A stretch of DNA of 64,000 nt from Melieria omissa (lineage: Eukaryota; Arthropoda; Insecta; Diptera; Ulidiidae), in NCBI GenBank assembly GCA_963971225.1, contig OZ020270.1, forward strand, positions 25,791,123-25,855,122, written 5' to 3'. The notes below the pieces were generated by a model. That model saw nothing but the letters and a program-made list of their open reading frames with translations, was not told the origin of the DNA and ran no database searches. Shown one piece after another: positions 11,092-20,758 of this stretch (the stretch's first letter is position 1; every line of letters begins with the position of its first letter). Made by a program: the position numbers and the translations under genes.

Positions 11092-12673
11092 CAGTGTACC
11101 ACTAAAGTCTTCGTACAACACCTGGTTCAGAACTAATTATTAAAAAAACTAAATATTTGTAGGAATTTTGAAAAAATGTCGATGCAGATCTGTTTATTTA
11201 GCATTTATTCAAATAGTTTAAAAGTTTTAAGCCAAAAACAAAAGAAGACGCTTAGTTACTTCCTATAAAGTCTTCGTACACTTAAGCTATGTCTGTCCTT
11301 TTGCCCATAATAATAATTTATTGAAAACTATTCTTTAAAAAAGCAATCAAACGAGACATCCATCATTCATTCGTGGAATGAAAGTCAGATTTGAAGCAAT
11401 TTATTTTAAAATATTATAAAAAATGCCTGGAAAATACTTGTCAGTTGAAGAGCGTAAGCTTATATTGAATTTGCACGTGAAGAGGCAAAAATCCTACGCG
11501 GAAATAGCTAAACTCGTTTCCCGCAGCCGTTCTACTGTGCAATCGGTCATTGTATGTTTTAAATACGAAGGCTTCGTAGTGAATAAGCCTAAATCAGGAC
11601 GGCCTCCAATTCTCACACAAGGAGATCGCCTGCAAAATAAGCGTATGATTGCAGCGGATCCATTTATAAGTGGACCGAAAATAAGCTCAGAGTTCCTTCA
11701 ATCGAAGAAAAAAAAAGTTCACTCGGAAACTGTGCGAAAAGCCGTGATTGCTGCCGGTTTTAAGTCTCGCACTCCTCGCCGAAAGCCATTGGTAAATTTA
11801 ATCAATCGCAAAAAGCGTTTGCTCGTGACTACCAAAATGCATCTCCTGAGTTCTGGCACAACGTTATATTCTCCGATGAGTTCAAATACAATATCTTTGG
11901 CTCTGATGGAAGGCTCATGGTCTGGAGAAAGACGGGAGAAGCTTACAATCCAGAGAATACGATCAAGACTGTTAAGCACGGCGGCGGCGGAGTAATGGTA
12001 TGGGGTTGCATTGCGCCAATGGCGTTGGAAACTTGGAAACAATTAAAGAAGTCATGGATAATCGCCCATATATTGACATTCTCAAGAGAAATTTGAATTT
12101 AAGTGCGGAAAAGTTGGGTTTATCTGAGAAATTGTCGTTCCAGCAAGATAACGACCCTAAACACTTAGCACCAGGCTGTACTTGCTGTACAATTTTCCAC
12201 ATTCAGAGTTCAGACCTCAATCCTATTAAGCACATGTGGAATATGCTTGAAAAAAGATAAGGACTCTAAGGACTCATATTTCGTCAAAACCTTAGCTGCA
12301 ATAGGTTCTTCAGGAGGAATCTACACAAAAACTTGTAAAGTCGATGCCAGATCGCCTTAAGGCCGTCATTAAAAACAAGAGTTATCCAACTAAATATTGA
12401 TACAACATTTTGTAGGTTTTCATAATTCATAGTTAATTAATTTCGTAAGTATACGAAGACAAATGCACAGACATAGCTTAAGTGTACGAAGACTTTATTG
12501 GAAGTAAATAAGCGACCTTTTTTGTTTTTGGCTTAAAACTTTTAAACTATATAGGAAATATTTTAGTTTTTGTTGTTGTATTAAAAATAAATGCTAAATA
12601 AACAGATCTGCATCGACACTTTTTCAAAATTCCTACAAATATTTAGTTTTTTTTAATAATTAGTTCTGAACCA
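11092..12673 (+). mobile_element. Second Tc1-type transposon, right end truncated
   Basis: It starts CAGTGTACCACTAAAGTC after a TA at 11090-11091. The left terminal repeat runs to ~11310 and contains GTCTTCGTACA twice (outer and inner). The right repeat (from ~12475) matches it inverted up to GAACCA at 12673, then stops; the outermost ~31 bp are missing and unrelated sequence follows. The family differs from the Tc1 element at 4566. Confidence 0.9.
11423..12400 (+). pseudogene. Tc1 transposase with catalytic Glu changed to Lys
   Basis: The ATG at 11423 begins MPGKYLSVEERKLI, the N-terminal HTH. SRSRSTVQSVI and SGRPPILT follow (paired-like DNA-binding region and GRPR-like hook). After a 1-base frameshift near 11820 the catalytic core reads VIFSDEFKYNIFGSDG (first Asp) and MVWGCIA; a second shift near 12040 leads to SFQQDNDPKH (second Asp) and SSDLNPIKHMW. 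Tc1 proteins normally have NPIEH here; codon 12228-12230 is AAG, so the third catalytic acid is lost. The segment before it is also garbled. The C-terminus (MPDRLKAVIKNKSYPTKY) and stop at 12398-12400 remain. Confidence 0.88.
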
Positions 12674-13251
12674 AATATTTAATGTAATTGCTAGATCTTT
12701 ACCTAGATTTATTTACCTAATTGAATGTAATTGCTAGATCGAGGGGTGGATAAGATTCGGGGGGTCCCCAAACTCCTTTTATGTGGCCGGCCTAACTAGG
12801 GCCGGGGAATCAGTAAGGTGTTCCAGTATTTTTGTGTTTAAACTCTCTTTCTATGGCCGGCCACTATTACTGAATTTCATTAATTTAAACGTGCAAATTT
12901 ATAAAAAAAACATTGTTAATTCTTTTAATAAGTAACATTATTTATCTTTGTCCAGATGTACTGTGCTGTATTTAGTGATCTGTCGATCCCATCTCCAATC
13001 CCAACCTTTCCTTTTCCCTTTGTACTCATGTTCCCCCTATTTTCTGCTCCCGGCTTCGGCCGTTTTGTATCGTTTAATGTTTCGTGTACTTAATTGTATT
13101 TCGCACTCCGTGAAATAAACACCACCCAAACCCGAACCACGGCGTATTTTTTTCTACCGCTCCGCACGAATCCGAACATGGTCCTTCGAGCTATCACGGA
13201 CCCGCGACGCGAATAACAAAACAAAAAACTTTAAAAAACAGTGAACAAAAA
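12674..13251 (+). mobile_element. Possible LTR with primer-binding site, BEL/Pao-like
   Basis: A duplicated ATGTAATTGCTAGATC occurs at ~12681 and ~12724, followed by GC-richer sequence, an AATAAA-type signal (GTGAAATAAACACC near 13108-13122) and an end ...CCGAACA at ~13180. Immediately after comes TGGTCCTTCGAGC, which resembles the motif just downstream of 5' LTRs in BEL/Pao elements as I recall it. No coding sequence follows. Tentative. Confidence 0.35.
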
Positions 13252-13421
13252 ACCAGACATGGGGGTTTTGCACTAAAATCCACTGCTGGACCAGTGTTAC
13301 CACTGCCACTGCCATTAAATTCAGTGATTAGTGGAAAAAATTCAGCTACCACTAAAATTTATTTAGTGGTACTGAAAAGCATAGTGCATTATGACTTAAG
13401 TGCAAAACCCCGATGTCTGGT
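13252..13421. mobile_element. Short foldback element (MITE) with ACCAGACAT ends
   Basis: It starts ACCAGACATGGGGGTTTTGC and ends with the near reverse complement (GCAAAACCCCGATGTCTGGT). The 67-bp arm at 13322-13388 is also inverted at 13518-13584, so two inverted structures overlap here. TTAGTGGT/ACCACTAA motifs recur throughout. No gene. Confidence 0.65.
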
Positions 13422-13831
13422 CTTGTTGAAAGCAAATAAGTTGTTTAAATAAAACATATATTTTTGCGCATATCGTTGTTAGTGGTTTATTTAATGGTAA
13501 TGGATGTCTTTGTTTAGTGCACTGTGCTTTTCACTACCACTAAATAAATTTTAGTGGTAGCTGAATTTTTTCCACTAATCACTGATCTTTATTTAGTGGT
13601 AGTGCAATTTTCTTCCACTCATTTTTTTTTAGTGGTACTTTTTACCACTGCCATTAAATTCAATTATTAGTGTAATATGTCTACAAAAAACAATATCAAA
13701 AACAAAATAATCAACAAGTGAACAACAAGTGAACTCAAAGTCAAACGACACTCACATCAAAACAAAAACAAACATAGTTACACAAAAACAAAATACGAAG
13801 GAAAAAGTGACAAACAAATACACAAACATAT
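13422..13831. repeat. Left flank of gypsy copy 1; inverted arm and A-rich stretch
   Basis: No gene. It contains the second 67-bp arm (13518-13584), more ACCACTAA/TTAGTGGT motifs, and an ACAAAAACAAA-rich stretch ending in ATAT at 13828-13831, the gypsy target site. This flank is part of the tandem unit and recurs at 19898-20308 and 26375-26784. Confidence 0.7.
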
Positions 13832-14270
13832 TGTTACGAATACTAAGTCTAGTGGGCTTTTACGTATCTCTGGATTGTGTAATTTGAAAATAAAACACAG
13901 TCAGTTTCTTAAACGCAGACAATAAAATAAACCAACAGTCACTTTATTATTCACACTTTTCTGTTCGTACACTTAAGTATTTGCTTAATTACTCCGTGTG
14001 GCAACTTCACTTGTCAAAACCAGACTGACTCGCTGCGCCGCATCCGGCTGCCTTTTATACCTGTCAGGCCATCGCGCAGATCGTTCTCGCACATTCCGGA
14101 GTGGACTAAAAGTTTCCATCACTACCAGGTTGGACTAAAAGTTATTATCGCGGCCGTCGTTGCCAGATTGGAATAAAAGTTATTATCGCGGCCGTCGTTG
14201 CCAGATTGGATTATAGCACGGCACGTAGCGGCAGGGTTGCTTTGCACAGCGACAGACTGTCTTCGTTACA
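13832..14270 (-). repeat. 3' LTR of gypsy copy 1
   Basis: 439 bp, TGTTACGAAT...CTTCGTTACA on the plus strand. In element sense it starts TGTAACG and ends CGTAACA. It contains ~40-bp tandem units with TTATCGCGGCCGTCGTTGCC, a TATAAAAG box, a TCAGT initiator and an AATAAA signal (TTTATT at 13943-13948 on the plus strand). Confidence 0.9.
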
Positions 14271-14281
14271 CTGCCCACCAC
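14271..14281 (-). other. Polypurine tract
   Basis: Minus strand GTGGTGGGCAG directly abuts the 3' LTR and primes plus-strand DNA in gypsy replication. The pol stop codon (14282-14284) touches it, leaving no room for a further gene. The same arrangement is seen in the other three copies. Confidence 0.85.
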
Positions 14282-17200
14282 TTAGACTTGTTCGTCCCGA
14301 ACAAGTGCCGAGGTTCCGCTGTGATAAGGCGCCAGGCGCTCCAAATGGACTACCTTCAGCTTAGCGCCTTTATTGCTGCAACGTTGAATCCTGTATACCA
14401 CGTCGTTTATCCTAGTCACGACTTCGTAAGGTCCTTCCCATGACGCTTGCAGTTTCGGAGACAAACCTTTCCTCCGCTGCGGGTTGTAGAGCATTACTAG
14501 ATCGCCTTCTTGGAACCCTGCTGAGTTGGCCCGTAGATCATATCTGGCTTTCGCCTTATCGCTGACCAGTTTGGTGCGGCTCCTTATAAACTGGTGAATT
14601 TCCTCCAGTTCCGCCCGCTTATTGGCCACGTAGTCCGTCTTAGCGCCTCCCGTCGTGCTGACTACCCGAACTTCAAGTCAGCGGGTAACCGCAACTCTGT
14701 GCCGAACACTGCTCGGGCTGGAGTGAGTGATGTCGTGTCGTGCGGGGCTGACCTATACGCCATCAGGAACAGGGGGATATGCGTGTCCCAATCCTTTTGA
14801 TTCCTGCCTACCACTTTCCGCAGGTATTCCTCCAGTGTCCGGTTAAAGCGTTCCACCATGCCGTCGGACTGTGGGTGCAAAGGAGTGGTACGCGTTTTCT
14901 TTATCCCCAGCAGCTCACACACTTCCTTGAATACCGCAGACTCGAAATTCCGGCCTTGATCGGAGTGCAACTCCAACGGAACTCCGAATCTGGCTACCCA
15001 GTTGTTTACCAGCTTCTCCGAGATCGTAGTGGCCTCCTGGTTAGGAATAGGGTACACTTCGGGCCATTTGCTGAAGTAATCCATTACCACCAGCACATAT
15101 TTGTTGCCTTGAGTGCTAGTTGGGAATGGGCAATCCGCTCGAAGGGCGCTCCCACGTTGTACTGCTGCATGCGGCCTCGAGATTTTCTTGTCGGCCCTTT
15201 CGCGGCTGAACATCGGTCGCAGCTCTTAATCCACTCGGCTACAGACTCCTGACATACTACCCAGTAGAATCGTCTTTTTATTTTGGCGACGGTTTTGGTG
15301 ATGCCCAGGTGCCCTCCACTGGAGTCGTTATGGTATGCCTCGATCACCTCGTTGATTCTGCATTTCGGCACTACCATTAGGGAGTTGCTGGTCCGACCAT
15401 CCGCGCTCTCCCATTCGCGGTACAGGCATCCTTCTTTCAGCCGCAGACTTTTCCACTGTGCCCAGTAAGCCTTAGCGATCGGGGTTTCACCGGCCATCTC
15501 CTGCTAGTCTGGACGTGCGCCTTGCTCCTTGCCTTCGATGATTTTTGCAAGATCCGCATCCTCACACTGGTCCTTTTGTAGCCTCTCCGCTGACCACTCT
15601 TCCTCTGGCATAACACTTACCAACCGGATGTCCACTATCTGTTCTTTGCTTTCGGCTCGCGAGCACGGCCTGCATTCGACTTTGCACGGACGGCGTGACA
15701 AGGCATCGGCATTTCCATGGCTACTGCCCTTGCGATGCTCTATCGTGTAGTCGTAGCTCTGCAGACGCTCGATCCACCGCGCCAATTGCCCTTAAGGATC
15801 CTTAAAGTTCAGCAGCCATCTCAATGCCGCATGATCTGTGCGCAGGCGAAACCTTTGTCCATACAGATATTTGTGGAAGTGTTTTACGCAGTCCAATACC
15901 GCCAGCAGTTCTCTCCGTGTCACACAATAGTTGCGTTCCGGTTTCGATAGAACCCTACTGTAGTACGCTATCACTTGTTCCTGGCCGTCTATTATCTGTG
16001 ATAGCACACCGCCAATACTATTCCCGCTTGCATCTGTATCCAGCACAAACATCTCCCCAGGCACGGGGAAGGCCAGAATTGGAGCACTGCACAGTTTTTC
16101 CTTCAGACGTGCAAAAGCCTATTCCTGCTCCTCGTTCCACGCGAAGGCTTGATTCTTTTTCGTCAGTTTGTGCAAGCTGCTGGCTATGTTCGCGAATCCC
16201 GGAACAAATCGGCGGTAGTATGTGCACAGACCCAGGAAACTGCGGATTTCGTGTAGATTGCGTGGCCGGGGCCACTCCTTCACTGCCGTGATTTTGCCTT
16301 CATCCGTATGTACTCCGCGGGCGGAGACCGTATGACCCAGATACTTGACCTCCTTTTGGAACAGCGAGCACTTCTTTGGGTTGAGTTTAAGCCCGGCTTC
16401 TCGTATCCGCTCGCATACCTCCTTTAGCTTTCCCAGGTAGTCGTCGAAGTTTTTACCCATCACGATGATGTCGTCGAGGTACACCAGACACGTCCGCCAA
16501 TGCAGCCCTCTTAGCACGCGTTCCATTAGCCGCTCGAATGTTGCTGGTGCGTTGCAGAGTCCAAACGGCATGACGGTGAACTGCCACAAACCATCGCCAA
16601 CACTGAAAGCCGTTTTCTCCTTGTCCTTGTCTGCAAGCTCTACCTGCCAATAGCCGCTGCGTAAGTCGAGCGTGGAGAACCACTGTGTGCCTGACAATGT
16701 GTCCAGGGTGTCATCGATACGAGGTAGTGGATAACTGTCCTACGTGGTCACATCATTGAGCTTTCGATAGTCCACACAAAACCGGGTACTGCCATCCTTT
16801 TTCTTGACTAGCACGACCGGCGAGCACCAGGGGCCCGAAGAAGGCTCTATGACCTTCTCTTTCTGCATGTTTTCGATCAAATTTGTGACCTCTTCCCTCT
16901 TGGCCAGAGGAACTCGTCTTGGCGGTTGGCGAATTGGTTTTGCACTTCCGGTGTCGATGTTGTGCTTCACTATGGCCGTTCTTCCGCCTGCTTCTACAGC
17001 AAATATTGACCCATAGTGCTGCAGGAGAGACCTCACCTTCTGTTTCCGCTTGGCCGTCAACTCGCTGCTCCACTGGTTCTCTTGCGGTATAGCGTCCATG
17101 TTAAAACTGCTCTTCTTATTACCTCCAGGTGGGCTACTCTCGCAATTGACCACTGCTACAGCTTCCTTACACTCGCCAATTACCTCATCTTTCCCGACAT

Positions 17201-17863
17201 ATCTGGGTGCATTCAGGGGGTTCAGTATTCTGACTGGTATTCTGCCATTCTTAGGTTCCACTAATGTACGTCCGATGATGATGTTGTCGTGTCCTTGTTT
17301 CGGTGCTTCTACAACCCACAGCCGACTCGTCCCATCGTCCTCGTCCACCTTTGCCCACACAATCGCCTCAGAATTCGCTGGTATCCTCCTGTGTTGACAC
17401 GATACAACCTTCCTTACCGCCACGCTTCGCTCATAGCTGGTGTGCAGCGGGAATTCAACGTTGGCATATCTCAGCACATTTTCCTTCAGGTCCACCGTAA
17501 AACCGTGCCTAATCATGAAATCCACGCCGATAATCACGTCGTCCATTATATCCGCGACGATGAACTCATGTTCCAGGCTGCTGGTGCCGATAGCAATCGT
17601 TTTTGTAACTTTCCCTCTCACCGGCGCGCGCTCGCCAGTCGCAGTCCGCAGCTGTATGCCGTGCAGCGGTTCCCAGTTCTTCAGCAGCTTCCTTTTTATG
17701 ATCGAATATGACGCTCCAGTATCCAGTGTCAACACGAACACCTTTCCATCTATCCTTCCTTCAATTGTCAAGCTGCTGGGCTGTCGTTTCAGCTGTGAGA
17801 CAAGGATGGTGGGGCGGCAGATTGTGGGGATCAGCTCACGCCCCTTTGGGCTGACCCGTTTTA
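14282..17863 (-). pseudogene. pol: gypsy pol polyprotein, copy 1, inactivated
   Basis: Order on the minus strand: protease (LTLDTGASYSII near 17725), RT with FCVDYRKLN, MPFGLCNAP and YLDD, RNase H (DTDASGNS; YSRVLSKPERNY), integrase H2C2 zinc finger (HNDSSGGHLG ... CDRC), integrase core and a GPY-type C-terminal domain. Breaks: TAG at 16740-16742 within RT; TAG at 16119-16121; TAA at 15792-15794 after RNase H; TAG at 15504-15506; a 16-bp deletion near 15130 that removes the first catalytic Asp of integrase (MDVAGP in copy 4); a 1-base deletion near 14650. The later integrase residues (HSDQGRNFES, DGMVERFNR) remain. Dead as a polyprotein. Confidence 0.93.
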
Positions 17864-17870
17864 GTTTAAC
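17826..17870 (-). promoter_or_regulatory. -1 frameshift signal at gag/pol overlap (copy 1)
   Basis: GTTAAAC (17870-17864) lies directly before the gag TAA. After a 6-base spacer (TAAAAC), GGGTCAGC can pair with GCTGATCCC (one bulged base). Pol is in the -1 frame relative to gag, as such a signal requires. GTTAAAC is a known functional slippery heptamer in arteriviruses. Confidence 0.8.
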
Positions 17871-19307
17871 AACTCGCCGTCCTCAGCCCTGCGATTGTTG
17901 ACTGGGCCTCGATTGTCAGTATTCCTCGCTCCAGGCGATTGCGATCGGGTACGGGAACGCCTCTTCCGTTGGCGGCAGTCTCGTGATATGTGGCCCTGCT
18001 TGCCACATACCCAGCAAACAACTTTAGAGGAGACCACTCGTGGCCTGCCCGGTATCTCAGAGCTTATGGCCTGGATCGGAATGTCGTTGTTCGCCTGAAT
18101 CTGGCGTATCCTTGCAGGTGCATACCGAGTGCTCCCAATCCATGCCGCTTCATATGTCATCGCGCTGGTCACCGTCTCCTTAAATGTCGGCTTGCCCATC
18201 ATCAACGCACTGCGACGTGTTTTTGGATCATGAAGACCTTCAATAAACGACTCAATCTTCATCCTCTCGAGATCATCAGCACCAACTTTTGGGTAGCACA
18301 ACTGTACGAGCCGCTCAATGTCTGCAGCGCCTCGTTGGCTCTTTGCTTGCGGTTCCTCAGCTCACAGTAGTATAGCGTATAGTTGTCCTCGTCACTATAC
18401 TTCGCTGCCAACGCTCTCATGATGGCACCGTAATCACTTCTTAAACATTCTGGAACTGATTTGATTACCTCCGCCGCAGGACCTTTCAGCGCCAGTGCCA
18501 ACCTCCGCTCTTTCCTGATATCTATCCACTGATTTTCCAAAGCAGCCAAGTCGAATTACAATTTGAATGTATCGAACGGCGCAGCACCATCATAAGTAGG
18601 CACTTCTGTTCCGGCAGCAAAACCGTCCTGAACCGGTGGCAAACATTCTCGTGGCTGTACCTCTCGAAGCCGTTCGTCTATCTTTCTGTGCATCGAGTCT
18701 TCCAGACTGTCAACTCGTTTGTTCAGGGACTCATCCAGGTTGTCAACTCGTCTGTTCAGGGATTCACCCATTTCGTCAACTCGTTTGTCCCAATTGTCCA
18801 TTCGCGTCTCGAGATGCTCAACTTTCACGTTCAGCCTATTGGAAATTTCCTCCACCTTCTTCTCTACGCGCGTAGAATTTTCCGCCATTTCTCGATTTGC
18901 AGTCTCGACTTTTGCCGAAATTTCGAGATTCGTAGTTTCCAGCTTCGCTGACATTTGTGCCGCCAATCGCGATTTTCATTTTCCATTTTGGCTGCCATTT
19001 CACGGTTGGAAGTCTCGAACATGCCTTTTATTGCAATCATTAGCTGGCTCATGTCCAATGCTTGCAGTGGCGCGGCCTCTGCAGCCGTACTTTGCATCGA
19101 CGCAGCACCCGCAGGCGATTCCTCCACTTTGGCCGACGCCTCCTGCTCCTGCGTTCCGAACTCGTGCGCAGCCCAATCGATGCCTCGTGATTCACACGCC
19201 TCTCGCAAGCGCAGCTGCAATTCCACTTTTCCGCCAGCAGTCGGCAAATTCCAGGCAGCCAGCTCCTTTTTCAGCTGGTCTATCTTCAGCAGCTCGAGTT
19301 TAACCAT
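17861..19307 (-). pseudogene. gag: gypsy gag, copy 1, inactivated
   Basis: ATG at 19307 begins MVKLELLKIDQLKKEL. The first ~35 residues resemble a SAP motif (helix, GxK/R, helix), often a nucleic-acid-binding module. A long coiled coil (repeated KRVDxLxxSLN units), a capsid-like region (PTYDGAAPFDTFKLQ; LALALKGPAAEVI) and a CCHC knuckle (CWVCGKQGHISRDC) with an Arg/Ser tail follow. Breaks: frameshift near 18960, where the coiled-coil repeat is shorter than in copy 4; TAA at 18556-18558, private to this copy (CAA in copies 2 and 3); a 13-bp deletion near 18290 relative to copy 4, between CAG-containing repeats. Ends ELLN then TAA. Confidence 0.9.
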
Positions 19308-19672
19308 GTCCGTGCTTTTATTTAGTTATTTATTTTTTTTTGTTTATTTTCAATTTTCCACAATCCCACTAATAATTAATAATTGATTGGCACGACAGCC
19401 CGCTTACGCGAGACTAAGGCCTAGCTTCCCGCAACCACCCGTGTTGTGCGTGTGAATTTTGTACGCGGGTGGAAGGGACCTACAGTTTTATGCCGGTTCC
19501 GAACGGCAGATTGGGAGCTTTTTCATAGGCAATGTTTTACTCTCAGAGGTTTGCCATTTCCAGCTGAGAGGACAGCCGCCGAAAGAGAAAACGAGTTTCC
19601 CGTTATTTGTTTTAGGTGTTACTACAAGCAGAATTCGAACTAGCGTCGCTCTGCATGCGACTCGACTCCACA

Positions 19673-19690
19673 ATCCCACTTCTGACACCA
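19673..19690 (-). other. Primer-binding site, tRNA-Leu type (copy 1)
   Basis: The plus strand reads ATCCCACTTCTGACACCA, the 3' end of a tRNA-Leu(CAA) with CCA as I know the sequence. It lies two bases inside the 5' LTR. The minus strand thus begins TGGTGTCAGAAG after the LTR, a standard PBS. Confidence 0.85.
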
Positions 19691-19692
19691 AA

Positions 19693-19842
19693 TGTTACGA
19701 ATGCTAGTGGGCTAAAAGTGGGTAGTCAAAATCAGACTGACTCGCTGCGGCGCACCCGGCTGCCTTTTATACCTGTCCGGCCATTGCGCAGATCGTTCTC
19801 GCACATTCCGGAGTGGACTAAAGGTTTCCATGATGATCGCGG
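19693..19842 (-). repeat. 5' LTR of gypsy copy 1, truncated
   Basis: 150 bp of LTR from TGTTACGAATGC to GATCGCGG, cut at the tandem junction. Relative to the 3' LTR it also lacks ~150 bp between AGTGGGC and CAGACTGACTCGC, the part that carries the AATAAA signal. TATA and initiator remain. Confidence 0.85.
19736..19771 (-). promoter_or_regulatory. Core promoter in 5' LTR (copy 1)
   Basis: TATAAAAG (19771-19764) lies ~33 bases upstream of the A in TCAGT (19740-19736), the arthropod initiator. The same pair occurs in every copy. The U3 part upstream is deleted here by the unit junction. Confidence 0.75.
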
Positions 19843-20758
19843 TGGTACTGAAAAGCATAGTGCATTATGACTTAAGTGCAAAACCCCGATGTCTGGTCTT
19901 GTTGAAAGCAAATAAGTTGTTTAAATAAAACATATGTTTTTGCGCATATCGTTGTTAGTGGTTTATTTAATGGTAATGGATGTCTTTGTTTAGTGCACTG
20001 TGCTTTTCACTACCACTAAATAAATTTTAGTGGTAGCTGAATTTTTTCCACTAATCACTGATCTTTATTTAGTGGTAGTGCAATTTTCTTCCACTAATTT
20101 TTTTTTAGTGGTACTTTTTACCACTGCCATTAAATTCAATTATTAGTGTAATATGTCTACAAAAAAACAATATCAAAAACAAAATAATCAACAAGTGAAC
20201 AACAAGTGAACTCAAAGTCAAACGACACTCACATCAAAACAAAAACAAACATAGTTACACAAAAACAAAATACGAAGGAAAAAGTGACAAACAAATACAC
20301 AAACATATTGTTACGAATACTAAGTCTAGTGGGCTTTTACGTATCTCTGGATTGTGTAATTTGAAAATAAAACACAGTCAGTTTCTTAAACGCAGACAAT
20401 AAAATAAACCAACAGTCACTTTATTATTCACACTTTTCTGTTCGTACACTTAAGTATTTGCTTAATTACTCCGTGTGGCAACTTCACTTGTCAAAACCAG
20501 ACTGACTCGCTGCGCCGCATCCGGCTGCCTTTTATACCTGTCAGGCCATCGCGCAGATCGTTCTCGCACATTCCGGAGTGGACTAAAAGTTTCCATCACT
20601 ACCAGGTTGGACTAAAAGTTATTATCGCGGCCGTCGTTGCCAGATTGGAATAAAAGTTATTATCGCGGCCGTCGTTGCCAGATTGGATTATAGCACGGCA
20701 CGTAGCGGCAGGGTTGCTTTGCACAGCGACAGACTGTCTTCGTTACACTGCCCACCAC

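Larger units (their letters stand above)
13832..19842 (-). mobile_element. Ty3/gypsy retrotransposon, copy 1 (unit 1)
   Basis: Minus-strand element: left LTR 13832-14270, PPT 14271-14281, pol, gag, PBS 19673-19690, right LTR cut at 19842 by the unit junction. ATAT precedes the left LTR (13828-13831). The gene order gag, protease, RT, RNase H, integrase is that of Ty3/gypsy, and no env lies between integrase and the PPT. Coding regions are broken at many shared points, so no copy in the array can be autonomous. Confidence 0.93.

Noticed and set aside
18719..19303. Plus-strand open frame of ~194 codons over gag, with equivalents at 25196 and 31659, and other long plus-strand frames across pol
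   Set aside because: They are antisense to recognisable gag/pol domains, have low-complexity composition set by the opposite strand, and carry no motifs of their own.
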